From positions 1 through 14,937 of the forward strand of contig CAYPZI010000067.1 in the NCBI GenBank assembly GCA_964415185.1: a stretch of 14,937 bases of DNA, read 5' to 3'. The DNA comes from CAYVBJ01 sp964415185. GTDB lineage: Bacteria > Bacteroidota > Rhodothermia > Balneolales > Balneolaceae. This document shows, piece by piece, positions 6,814-14,156 of this stretch (its first letter is position 1; every line of letters starts with the position of its first letter). Under the pieces are notes generated by a model. That model searched no databases. It worked only from the letters and a program-made list of their open reading frames with translations, and was not told where the DNA came from. The translations under genes and the position numbers were made by a program.

Positions 6814-7209
6814 ATGAATACGGATCCAATAGCAGATTATTTAAGCAGAATTAGAAATGCCCAGATGGCAGGGCACAGAAGGGTGGATATACCAGCTTCT
6901 AAATTGAAAAGAGCCATCACCAAAATACTGGTGGACAAAGGGTATATAAGCAAATACATCAATATAGAAGATGGAAAACAGGGTGTTCTTCGTCTTTTTT
7001 TGAAATACGATGCGTACGGCCATCCGGTTATCAAAAAAATTGACAGAATATCCAAGCCAGGTCTCAGGAAATACTGTGATGCCGAGACCATTCCCCGATC
7101 ATTGAATGGATTGGGTGTTGTCGTTCTTTCTACTTCAAATGGAGTAATGACCGATAAAGAGGCGAAAAAACTAAATGTTGGCGGAGAAATCCTCTGCTCA
7201 ATTTATTAA
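6814..7209 (+). CDS. rpsH: 30S ribosomal protein S8
   Basis: This 131-residue S8 begins MNTDPIADYLSRIRNAQ, the standard N-terminus. The frame stays open further upstream to 6580, but that stretch lies inside rpsN in another frame and gives no S8-like sequence, so ATG at 6814 is the start. The C-terminal signature GLGVVVLSTSNGVMTDKEA (residues 99-117) is intact. S8 is a core binder of the 16S central domain, and in E. coli it is also the translational repressor of the spc operon. The 22-base gap after rpsN begins with TATATATATA and holds no Shine-Dalgarno motif. Confidence 0.97.
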   Translation: MNTDPIADYLSRIRNAQMAGHRRVDIPASKLKRAITKILVDKGYISKYINIEDGKQGVLRLFLKYDAYGHPVIKKIDRISKPGLRKYCDAETIPRSLNGLGVVVLSTSNGVMTDKEAKKLNVGGEILCSIY

Positions 7210-7227
7210 TTAAAGAAGTTAAAGATT

Positions 7228-7782
7228 ATGTCCAGAATAGGAAGATTGCCCATACCTGTTTCTGATAAAGTTGAAGTTAGTATCGGAGGTGATAACTTTA
7301 TTACAGTTAAAGGTGAAAAAGGAAGTGACGCAATGCAGCTGCATCCGGATATTTCAGTTGAAAAGAAGGATAATGAACTGCATGTCACCCGGCAAACCGA
7401 TACCAAACAAAACCGTTCACTTCATGGTTTATACAGGGTGCTGATCAACAATATGATCGAAGGAGTAAGTAAAGGGTATGAAAAACAGCTTGAAATTATA
7501 GGTGTCGGTTACAGGGCACAATATAATGGAAATGTTCTTGAATTAAATCTCGGATATTCACACCCGATCTACTTTGTGCCGCCCGAAGGTATTTCAATTG
7601 AGATTGATACAAAAAGCAGAAAGAACCCCATTATCAAAATCGCAGGTATCAATAAGGAATTGGTAGGACAGGTTGCGGCAAAAATAAGGTCATTCAGAAA
7701 GCCGGAGCCATACAAAGGTAAAGGGGTTCGCTACCTGGATGAGCGTATCAGAAGAAAAGCAGGTAAATCGGCAGCTAAATAA
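7228..7782 (+). CDS. rplF: 50S ribosomal protein L6
   Basis: The 184-residue protein starts MSRIGRLPIPVSDKV and contains the two related alpha/beta domains of L6 (about residues 1-80 and 82-175). The C-terminal signature PEPYKGKGVRY is at residues 159-169. L6 binds near the sarcin-ricin loop and the base of the L7/L12 stalk, where elongation factors dock, and is needed late in 50S assembly. The length is close to the E. coli protein (177), with a few extra basic residues at the end (KAGKSAAK). It lies 18 bases from both neighbours. Confidence 0.97.
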   Translation: MSRIGRLPIPVSDKVEVSIGGDNFITVKGEKGSDAMQLHPDISVEKKDNELHVTRQTDTKQNRSLHGLYRVLINNMIEGVSKGYEKQLEIIGVGYRAQYNGNVLELNLGYSHPIYFVPPEGISIEIDTKSRKNPIIKIAGINKELVGQVAAKIRSFRKPEPYKGKGVRYLDERIRRKAGKSAAK

Positions 7783-7800
7783 TTAAAGGCAGAAATCACA

Positions 7801-8169
7801 ATGGAAAAGAATAAATTTAAACGTGAACGCAGAAACAAGATCCGGAGACGGATTCGTTCTACAATTAAAGGAACATCTGAAAGGCCAAGGCTTTCAATTT
7901 TTAAAAGCAGTAAGAATGTTTATCTGCAATTGATTAATGATATTGACGGCGCCACATTGGCGTCAACTTCAACCTTGTCGAAATCACTGAAGAAAGACCT
8001 TGAAGATAAATCAAGCACAGAAAGTGCAGAAATTATCGGTGAAGAATTAGCTAAATCTGCAATAGATAAAGGTATCAAGAAAGTTGTTTTTGACAGAAGC
8101 GGTTATAAATACCATGGTGTTGTGAAAGCAGCTGCCGACGGAGCAAGAAAAGGTGGATTAGATCTCTAA
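7801..8169 (+). CDS. rplR: 50S ribosomal protein L18
   Basis: This 122-residue L18 has the usual arginine/lysine-rich N-terminal tail (residues 1-23, KRERRNKIRRRIR) that threads into 5S and 23S rRNA, then RPRLSIFKSSKNVYLQLI, and the closing segment VVFDRSGYKYHGVVKAAADGARKGGL. L18 carries 5S rRNA into the central protuberance with L5. The middle (about residues 50-80) contains a Ser/Lys/Glu-rich insert typical of a solvent-exposed region. It sits between rplF and rpsE, as expected for the spc operon. Confidence 0.97.
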   Translation: MEKNKFKRERRNKIRRRIRSTIKGTSERPRLSIFKSSKNVYLQLINDIDGATLASTSTLSKSLKKDLEDKSSTESAEIIGEELAKSAIDKGIKKVVFDRSGYKYHGVVKAAADGARKGGLDL

Positions 8170-8181
8170 AAAATATAAACT

Positions 8182-8706
8182 ATGCCAAAAATAAGAAGAA
8201 AACATAATATCCCGGCTGCAAATTTAAATCTCGAAGAGAAACTCGTTCATATTAATCGTGTTTCAAAAGTTGTGAAAGGTGGCCGCAGATTTAGTTTCAA
8301 TGCAATTGTTGTAGTTGGAAACGGTGAAGGTATAGCCGGCCACGGACTTGGAAAAGCCAATGAAGTTGCAGATGCAATCCAAAAGGGATTTGACAATGCA
8401 AAAAAGAACTTGATAAAAATCCCAATCACCAAATCAGGCAGTATTTATCATCCTGTAGTTGGGAAAGAAGGTGCTGGTAAAGTGTTGTTGAGGCCTGCTT
8501 CCGAAGGTACCGGTGTAATTGCGGGCGGTGCTGTTAAGGCATTGCTGGATGTTGCAGGCATACACAATATTTTGTCGAAATCCCTTGGATCTTCAAATCC
8601 ACACAACATGGTAAAGGCAGCATATGCCGCATTAAAAGAATTATCTGACCCGGCAGAGGTTGCACAACGGCGTGGCATCGGGGTTAAAAAAGTTTTTGAA
8701 GGTTAA
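8182..8706 (+). CDS. rpsE: 30S ribosomal protein S5
   Basis: This is a 174-residue S5. The N-terminal dsRNA-binding-like domain (about residues 20-83) includes RVSKVVKGGRRFSFNAIVVVG and GHGLGKANEVADAI. The C-terminal domain contains LLRPASEGTGVIAGGAVKALLDVAGI. The loop at VVKGGRRFSF is the region where spectinomycin resistance mutations map in other bacteria, and it looks wild type. S5 works with S3 and S4 at the mRNA entry site. The gene is followed after 26 bases by rplO; the rpmD gene that normally stands here is absent. Confidence 0.97.
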   Translation: MPKIRRKHNIPAANLNLEEKLVHINRVSKVVKGGRRFSFNAIVVVGNGEGIAGHGLGKANEVADAIQKGFDNAKKNLIKIPITKSGSIYHPVVGKEGAGKVLLRPASEGTGVIAGGAVKALLDVAGIHNILSKSLGSSNPHNMVKAAYAALKELSDPAEVAQRRGIGVKKVFEG

Positions 8707-8732
8707 TTACAGATTATATAACTACACATATC

Positions 8733-9185
8733 ATGAAATTGCATAATTTAAAAGCTCCTGCAAACAACAAAAAGACAAGAAAAAGGGTTGGTCGCGGTCA
8801 AGGTTCGGGCATCGGCGAGCAGTCCGGCAGGGGACACAACGGCCAAAACTCCAGAAGCGGAAGCAAAAGAAGGCCCTGGTTTGAAGGTGGACAAATGCCC
8901 CTTCAAAGAAGAATTCCGAAGTTTGGTTTTACTAACTACTTCAGAACCGAGTACCAGGCTCTGAATGTAGGAAAAGTTGCAAACTTTATTGAGGCAGGTA
9001 AACTGAGTGAAAATATTACGCTTCAAGACCTGGTTGATGTAAACCTGGTTAAAAAGAACAAGCTTGTAAAATTACTCGGTGACGGTGAACTGGATAAAAA
9101 GATCTCAATAGAAGTTCACAAGTGCAGTGAATCCGCAAAAGACATAGTTGAAAAAGCCGGCGGTACAGTTACTGTCGTTTCTTAA
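8733..9185 (+). CDS. rplO: 50S ribosomal protein L15
   Basis: The 150-residue protein has the long glycine- and arginine-rich N-terminal extension of L15 (residues 1-65, with RVGRGQGSGIGEQSGRGHNG and EGGQMPLQRRIPKFGF), which winds through 23S rRNA. The globular C-terminal domain carries the signature that begins KLLGDGEL (113-120) and continues through VHKCSESAKDIVEKAGG. L15 is a late assembly protein near the central protuberance. Normally it follows rpmD; here it directly follows rpsE. The 27-base gap to secY is the longest within the cluster. Confidence 0.97.
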   Translation: MKLHNLKAPANNKKTRKRVGRGQGSGIGEQSGRGHNGQNSRSGSKRRPWFEGGQMPLQRRIPKFGFTNYFRTEYQALNVGKVANFIEAGKLSENITLQDLVDVNLVKKNKLVKLLGDGELDKKISIEVHKCSESAKDIVEKAGGTVTVVS

Positions 9186-9212
9186 AAATTGCCTATATCT
9201 GATTAAAATTAC

Positions 9213-10520
9213 ATGAGCTTAATAGAAAACTTCCGCAACATTTTTAAAATTGAAGACCTCCGGGATAGAATACTATACGTAGTGGGTATTTTAATGGTCT
9301 ATCGTATAGGCAGTTATGTTACCATGCCCGGAGTAGATGCTTCACAACTGACACAGCAGGCCGGCGACGCTTCAAGCCTGTTAGGCCTTTTTGACCTTTT
9401 TGTTGGTGGTGCGTTTACAAGAGCCGGAGTTTTTGCACTCGGAATTATGCCGTATATCACTGCTGCGATTATTATTCAGCTTATGGGAGCCGCAGTTCCT
9501 TACTTCCAAAAATTACAGCGTGAGGGTGAAGAAGGAAGAAGAAAAATAAACAGGCTTACAAGGTATGGAACGATTGGTATTACGGCAGTTCAGTCAATTG
9601 GATTTGCAATCAACTTAATGGCAACATCTCCAAATGCAATTGTAGTTAGCAATACAGCATTTATACTCACTTCAATGATTGTTCTTACTGCCGGTACTGC
9701 ATTTGTTATGTGGCTTGGCGAAAGAATTACAGACAGGGGGATTGGAAATGGTATTTCGATCTTGATTATGATCGGCATTATTGCCGCTTTACCAACCAAT
9801 TTTATGAATGAGGTAAATACTACTGCCAATGCAATTATCATAATTGTTGAATTGGCGGGTCTTATTTTGGTCATCTCTTCATGCGTAATGCTCACTCAGG
9901 GCACCAGGAAAGTTCCTGTGCAATATGCAAAAAGGGTAGTGGGAAGAAAAGTTTATGGTGGCACAACTCAATATTTGCCGCTCCGTGTAAATGCTGCCGG
10001 TGTGATGCCGATTATTTTTGCCCAGTCCATTATGTTTATACCGAGTACTGTCGGTACATTTTTTCCTGATAATGAAACCGTTCAGTTTTTAACTGCCTGG
10101 TCGGCCGACTTCACCGGTATTACTTATTCCATTATATTTTTCTTTATCTGTATATTTTTCACTTTTTTCTATACGGCAATTGCTATCAATCCGAAAGAAA
10201 TGGCGGATACAATGAAACGCCAGGGTGGTTTTATTCCCGGTGTAAGGCCAGGAAAGCAAACTGTAGAGTTTATTGATAATATTCTTACCAAGATTACTCT
10301 TCCCGGCTCTATCTTTCTCTCTTTCGTAGCAATCATGCCGGCAATTATTGCAAGGATGGGTGTTACACCAGGTTTTGCGCTATTTTATGGCGGAACAAGC
10401 CTGTTAATTATAGTAGGTGTGGCTTTGGATACACTGCAGCAGATTGAAAGCCATCTTATGATGAGGCATTATGACGGCTTTATGAAATCCGGCAAAATCA
10501 AAGGACGCAGAAGAGCATAG
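9213..10520 (+). CDS. secY: Protein translocase channel subunit SecY
   Basis: The 435-residue protein has ten predicted membrane spans, at roughly residues 20-37, 70-95, 119-137, 147-168, 181-197, 205-228, 260-282, 303-325, 363-382 and 388-406. It forms the central channel through which SecA or the ribosome passes proteins across or into the inner membrane, together with SecE and SecG encoded elsewhere. The second span holds GIMPYITAAIIIQL (SecY signature 1), and the first cytoplasmic loop region contains GEEGRRKINRLTRY. The fifth cytoplasmic loop contains GVRPGKQTVEFID, whose R345 corresponds to the SecA-contact arginine 357 of E. coli. Its TAG stop is immediately followed by the map ATG with no gap. 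Confidence 0.97.
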   Translation: MSLIENFRNIFKIEDLRDRILYVVGILMVYRIGSYVTMPGVDASQLTQQAGDASSLLGLFDLFVGGAFTRAGVFALGIMPYITAAIIIQLMGAAVPYFQKLQREGEEGRRKINRLTRYGTIGITAVQSIGFAINLMATSPNAIVVSNTAFILTSMIVLTAGTAFVMWLGERITDRGIGNGISILIMIGIIAALPTNFMNEVNTTANAIIIIVELAGLILVISSCVMLTQGTRKVPVQYAKRVVGRKVYGGTTQYLPLRVNAAGVMPIIFAQSIMFIPSTVGTFFPDNETVQFLTAWSADFTGITYSIIFFFICIFFTFFYTAIAINPKEMADTMKRQGGFIPGVRPGKQTVEFIDNILTKITLPGSIFLSFVAIMPAIIARMGVTPGFALFYGGTSLLIIVGVALDTLQQIESHLMMRHYDGFMKSGKIKGRRRA

Positions 10521-11330
10521 ATGATCTATCTTAAAAGCGAAAGTGAAATTGATAAAATGCGCGAGGCGGCTTTGATTGTCTCAAGAACTCTTGCTGAGGT
10601 AGGAAAATATATTGAACCCGGAGTTGAAACCGGATACCTGGACAGAATTGCTGAAGATTATATTAATATACAAAATGCCAGGCCTGCATTTAAAGGATAC
10701 GGAAGTAAAAAAAATCCATTTCCGGCCACATTATGTATATCAGTTAATGAAGAAGTAGTACACGGTATTCCCGGTAAACGGAAACTAATGGAAGGTGATA
10801 TCGTTTCTGTTGATTGTGGAGTAGAAAAAGACGGTTACTTCGGGGATCATGCATTTACTTTTATGGTAGGTGACTGTGATGAAGATTCTGTTTGTTTGTT
10901 AAAAACGACACTTGAATCGCTTTACATCGGAATCGAACAGTCCGTTCATGGGAATAAGGTTGGAGATATCGGTTCTGCAATACAAAGTTACTGTGAAAAA
11001 AACGGTTACGCAGTTGTGCGCGATTTGGTCGGGCACGGTATTGGTAAAGAGATGCATGAAGAGCCTTCCGTTCCTAACTTTGGACGGGCCGGAAAAGGTG
11101 AAAGACTGCGTTCAGGCATGACACTTGCCATTGAACCGATGGTCAATCAGGGGACCAGGAATGTGAAGACACTCCCTGATGGATGGACAGTAATTACTGC
11201 TGATCAGAAACGATCTGCACATTTTGAACATGATGTTGTGGTAAGAGAAGGTGAGGCTGAAATTCTAAGTACTTTTGATTATATTACTGAGATAACAAAA
11301 AATCAGATTTTAAATATCAGTTATGGCTAA
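10521..11330 (+). CDS. map: Methionine aminopeptidase, type I
   Basis: This 269-residue enzyme removes the initiator methionine from new proteins as they leave the ribosome. All key residues of the type I fold can be seen: the metal ligands D98, D109, H172, E205 and E236, and the active-site histidines H81 and H179 (in VHGIPG, VDCG, GDHAFTF, GHGIGKEMHEEP, AIEPM and FEHD). There is no N-terminal zinc-finger extension. The start ATG abuts the secY stop, and the last eight bases overlap infA, so translation of secY, map and infA is probably coupled. adk, found between secY and map in many bacteria, is absent. An extra ending of about 12 residues follows the usual C-terminus. Confidence 0.97.
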   Translation: MIYLKSESEIDKMREAALIVSRTLAEVGKYIEPGVETGYLDRIAEDYINIQNARPAFKGYGSKKNPFPATLCISVNEEVVHGIPGKRKLMEGDIVSVDCGVEKDGYFGDHAFTFMVGDCDEDSVCLLKTTLESLYIGIEQSVHGNKVGDIGSAIQSYCEKNGYAVVRDLVGHGIGKEMHEEPSVPNFGRAGKGERLRSGMTLAIEPMVNQGTRNVKTLPDGWTVITADQKRSAHFEHDVVVREGEAEILSTFDYITEITKNQILNISYG

Positions 11331-11541
11331 ACAAGAGCCCATAAAACAGGATGGTGAAATTATAGAGGCATTACCGAATGCACAGTTCAGGGTAGAACTT
11401 GACAATGGGCATGAGATACTGGCTCATGTGTCTGGTAAAATGCGAATGTACTATATAAAAATATTACCCGGTGACAGGGTGCAGGTTGAAATGTCTCCTT
11501 ATGATTTAAGTAAAGGCCGAATCACATACAGATATAAATAA
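11323..11541 (+). CDS. infA: Translation initiation factor IF-1
   Basis: This 72-residue protein has the exact usual IF-1 length and is a single S1-like OB fold, with GEIIEALPNAQFRVELDNGHEILAHVSGKMR across residues 11-41 and LPGDRVQVEMSPYDLSKGRITYR after it. IF-1 binds the 30S A site during initiation and assists IF-2 and IF-3. Its ATG lies within the last codons of map: the eight bases ATGGCTAA serve both the start of infA and the end of map. The pairing of infA with rpmJ and the alpha genes is standard for Bacteroidota and many other bacteria. Confidence 0.97.
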   Translation: MAKQEPIKQDGEIIEALPNAQFRVELDNGHEILAHVSGKMRMYYIKILPGDRVQVEMSPYDLSKGRITYRYK

Positions 11542-11563
11542 CGAAAGGAAACAGAATATTACC

Positions 11564-11680
11564 ATGAAAACCAAATCATCAGTTAAAAAAAGAAGTTCTG
11601 ACGACAAAATTGTTCGAAGAAAAGGAAGAGTATATGTAATCAACAAAAAAAATCCCCGCCATAAACAACGGCAAGGGTAA
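11564..11680 (+). CDS. rpmJ: 50S ribosomal protein L36, zinc-less form
   Basis: A 38-codon open frame from ATG at 11564 to TAA at 11678-11680 reads MKTKSSVKKRSSDDKIV, then RRKGRVYVINKKNPRHKQRQG, which is clearly L36. In zinc-binding L36 three cysteines and a histidine hold the metal; here all cysteines are replaced (SSDD and INKKN in their places) while the histidine H33 remains, so this is a C-minus form that should not bind zinc. L36 stabilises 23S rRNA folding near the A-site finger. Position between infA and rpsM is canonical. AGGA at 11546-11549 is too far upstream to be a typical Shine-Dalgarno site. Confidence 0.95.
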   Translation: MKTKSSVKKRSSDDKIVRRKGRVYVINKKNPRHKQRQG

Positions 11681-11699
11681 AATTCTTAATAATTAAGTT

Positions 11700-12080
11700 A
11701 TGGCAAGAATTGCAGGTATAGATTTACCAAAACAAAAAAGAGGTGAGGTCGGACTCACTTACATTTATGGTATAGGCAGGTCAACTGCTCAAAATATTTT
11801 AAAAAAAGCCGGTATTGATTTTGAGACAAAGGTTGAAGACTGGACCGAAGAACAGGTAAGTGAATTACGTCAAATTATTGATCAGGAATATAAGGTGGAA
11901 GGTGCGCTTCGTACCGAAGTAAATGGAAATATCCGCCGGTTAATTGAAATTGGCAGTTATCGCGGCATCAGGCATCGAAAAGGTTTACCTGTAAGAGGAC
12001 AGAGAACACAAACAAACGCCAGAACCCGGAAGGGCAAACGAAGAACAGTTGCTGGCAAAAAAATAGCACCTAAGAAATAA
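11700..12080 (+). CDS. rpsM: 30S ribosomal protein S13
   Basis: This 126-residue S13 starts MARIAGIDLPKQKRGEVGLTYIYGIG and has the helix-two-turn-helix region of that N-terminal part. The signature KGLPVRGQRTQTNARTRKGKR (from residue 94) is followed by a basic C-terminal tail (AGKKIAPKK) that points towards tRNAs in the decoding area. S13 forms inter-subunit bridges with the 50S central protuberance. In E. coli the S4-responsive pseudoknot of the alpha operon lies just before rpsM. Here only 19 bases separate rpmJ from rpsM, so an equivalent would have to lie inside rpmJ; I could not recognise one. Confidence 0.97.
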   Translation: MARIAGIDLPKQKRGEVGLTYIYGIGRSTAQNILKKAGIDFETKVEDWTEEQVSELRQIIDQEYKVEGALRTEVNGNIRRLIEIGSYRGIRHRKGLPVRGQRTQTNARTRKGKRRTVAGKKIAPKK

Positions 12081-12095
12081 TATTTAATTACGATT

Positions 12096-12509
12096 ATGGC
12101 AAAAAGACAACAAAAATCAGCCGGTGCAAAAGGCGCTAAGAAAAAGAAAAAAAAGCAGGTATCGGATCCTAATGGAATGGCTTTTATCAAGGCCACGTTC
12201 AATAACGTATTGGTAACGGTTACTGATGCAAACGGTAATGTGCTTTCCTGGTCATCATCAGGAAAAGAAGGGTTTAAAGGATCAAGAAAAAATACGCCTT
12301 ATGCAGCACAATTAAGTGCTGAGACAGCAGCGAAAGCGGCACATGAAATGGGCCTTAGAAAAGTTGAAGTTTTTGTAAAAGGCCCTGGAGCAGGACGTGA
12401 AGCGGCTATACGCGCGCTTGCAACAAGCGGTCTTGAAGTTACTTCGATTAAGGACCGTACACCAATTCCGCATAACGGCTGCAGGCCACCCAAACGACGA
12501 AGAGTTTAA
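12096..12509 (+). CDS. rpsK: 30S ribosomal protein S11
   Basis: This is a 137-residue S11 with the core from about residue 28, including AFIKATFNNVLVTVTDANG and GPGAGREAAIRAL, and the C-terminal motif PIPHNGCRPPKRRRV. The asparagine in HNGCR is the residue converted to isoaspartate in E. coli S11, and it is conserved. S11 lies on the 30S platform and touches mRNA near the E site, close to the 3' end of 16S rRNA. The N-terminus is more basic than average, with a run of six lysines at residues 15-20, and adds a few residues compared with E. coli (129). Confidence 0.97.
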   Translation: MAKRQQKSAGAKGAKKKKKKQVSDPNGMAFIKATFNNVLVTVTDANGNVLSWSSSGKEGFKGSRKNTPYAAQLSAETAAKAAHEMGLRKVEVFVKGPGAGREAAIRALATSGLEVTSIKDRTPIPHNGCRPPKRRRV

Positions 12510-12528
12510 TCAGTTAATAATAAAATTT

Positions 12529-13137
12529 ATGGCAAGATACAGAGGCCCAAAACAAAAAAAAGCACGCAGATTCAAAGAACCGATCTTTGGTCCGAGTAAA
12601 GCTCTTGAAAGAAAGCCTTACGGACCGGGAGAACACGGAAGAAGCCGGTTTTCACGGAAATCCGAATATGCCATCCAGCTTGAAGAGAAGCAAAAGGCTA
12701 AATACACATATGGAATGCTGGAAAAGCAGTTCCGTAATCTCTATGAAAAAGCAAATTCACAGACAGGTGTTACAGGTGAAGTCTTGTTGCAATTACTTGA
12801 ATCAAGATTAGACAATGTTGTTTACAGGCTTGGTTTTGCCAGAACAAGAAGACAGGCCAGGCAGCTTGTATCACACCGGCATATTGTAGTAAACGGAAAT
12901 ATAAATAATATTCCATCGTATGAAGTAAAGCCCGGAGATGTCATTACATTGAGACCTAAGTCAAGAAATCTTGAAGTTGTGTCAGACTCACTCGAATCAA
13001 CTTCATCGAGAAACAAGTACGGATGGCTCGAAATGGATAAAAAAACAATTACCGGTAAATTTTTACAACTGCCGGAATATGAAGACATACCAGAAAATAT
13101 CAATGTTCAGTTGATCATTGAACTTTATTCCAAGTAA
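12529..13137 (+). CDS. rpsD: 30S ribosomal protein S4
   Basis: From ATG at 12529 this encodes a 202-residue S4 starting MARYRGPKQKKARRF. The frame is open upstream into rpsK, but that part resembles no protein, so the later ATG is used. The S4 RNA-binding domain runs from about residue 92 (SRLDNVVYRLGFARTRRQAR, then VVNGNINNIPSYEVKPGD). The protein has no cysteine at all, so it is the zinc-less form. S4 nucleates 30S assembly on the 16S 5' domain; in E. coli it also represses the alpha operon and can act as an antitermination factor on rRNA operons. It stands 19 bases after rpsK and 24 before rpoA. Confidence 0.97.
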   Translation: MARYRGPKQKKARRFKEPIFGPSKALERKPYGPGEHGRSRFSRKSEYAIQLEEKQKAKYTYGMLEKQFRNLYEKANSQTGVTGEVLLQLLESRLDNVVYRLGFARTRRQARQLVSHRHIVVNGNINNIPSYEVKPGDVITLRPKSRNLEVVSDSLESTSSRNKYGWLEMDKKTITGKFLQLPEYEDIPENINVQLIIELYSK

Positions 13138-13161
13138 TTTTTTAATAACAAATCAAAAGCA

Positions 13162-14139
13162 ATGAACAGCTATAGTTTACAGATGCCGGAAAGTCTTGAA
13201 GTTTCCGAATCATCAGAAAATTTTGGAACGTTTATCCTGCAACCATTAGAAAGAGGGTTTGGCGTTACAATTGGTAATTCTTTCAGAAGGGTTTTACTTT
13301 CTTCGCTTCCCGGAATTGCCATTACAGCCGTTAAAATAAACGGTGTAGACCATGAATATTCAAGTATTGAAGGTGTAAAAGAAGATGTATATGAGATTAT
13401 ACTGAATCTGAAGCAAGTTCGCTTTAAACAAGTAGAACAGAGCGGGGGAGTAATTCATATATCAAAAAAAGGCGTTGGGAAACTGACAGCTGCCGATATA
13501 AGTGAAGCGACGGCTGATTACGAGGTACTCAATTCCGACCTGTTAATTGCTACTCTTTCCGAAGATGCCGAGGTAGAAATGGAGTTGAGGGTAGGAAGGG
13601 GAAGAGGATATGTTCCAGCAGAAGAACTTGCTGATGAATTTGAAGATGATGTGAACCTGATGCCTATCGATGCGATTTTCACACCGATCAAGCAGGTACA
13701 GTTTGAAGTAAATAATGTGAGGGTTGGTCAGCGAACCGATTATGAAAAGCTTACATTAAATGTAACCACTGATGGTTCTATTAACGCAAAAGAGGCATTA
13801 ACGTTAGCCGGTAAAATTCTCAAAGAGCATATTGAGAAATTTATTACCGAAAAAATCGAAGAACCCTTTGCTCAGGAAGAGGAAGAGATAGATGCGGAAA
13901 AACAACGCATTGCAAATCTTTTGAAAACGAGTATTGAGGATCTGAACCTGAGTGTGAGGGCCTATAATTGCCTGAAATCGGCAAATATCAATACAATCGC
14001 TGAACTTGTATCCAGAGATGAACAGGACCTTCTCAAATTCAGAAATTTTGGAAAAAAATCATTAACTGAATTACAGGAAGTGATTGACGAGAAGAATCTC
14101 CATTTCGGAATGGATGTTTCAAAATACCTTGACAAATAA
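13162..14139 (+). CDS. rpoA: DNA-directed RNA polymerase subunit alpha
   Basis: This 325-residue alpha subunit has both domains. The N-terminal assembly domain (about 1-235) includes LERGFGVTIGNSFRRVLLSSLPG (residues 30-51) and RGRGYVPAEE. A glutamate-rich linker follows (about 234-248, FAQEEEEIDAEKQ). The C-terminal domain (about 250-315) keeps the residues that contact UP-element DNA: R266 in SVRAYNCLK, with N269 and K272, and the G297, K298, S300 region in NFGKKSLTEL, corresponding to E. coli R265, N268, K271, G296, K298 and S299. The subunit dimerises and starts polymerase assembly. It lies between rpsD and rplQ, its standard place. Confidence 0.97.
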   Translation: MNSYSLQMPESLEVSESSENFGTFILQPLERGFGVTIGNSFRRVLLSSLPGIAITAVKINGVDHEYSSIEGVKEDVYEIILNLKQVRFKQVEQSGGVIHISKKGVGKLTAADISEATADYEVLNSDLLIATLSEDAEVEMELRVGRGRGYVPAEELADEFEDDVNLMPIDAIFTPIKQVQFEVNNVRVGQRTDYEKLTLNVTTDGSINAKEALTLAGKILKEHIEKFITEKIEEPFAQEEEEIDAEKQRIANLLKTSIEDLNLSVRAYNCLKSANINTIAELVSRDEQDLLKFRNFGKKSLTELQEVIDEKNLHFGMDVSKYLDK

Positions 14140-14156
14140 GATAAAGAAGAAAGAAA

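Noticed and set aside
12135..12160. A-rich run in the 5' part of rpsK as a possible frameshift or slippage site
   Set aside because: It encodes the lysine-rich N-terminal tail of S11, and the frame continues correctly into the conserved core, so no frameshift is needed.
12397..12528. Upstream open frame that would extend S4 by 44 residues
   Set aside because: It lies inside rpsK in another frame; the S4 N-terminus MARYRGPKQKK starts at ATG 12529.
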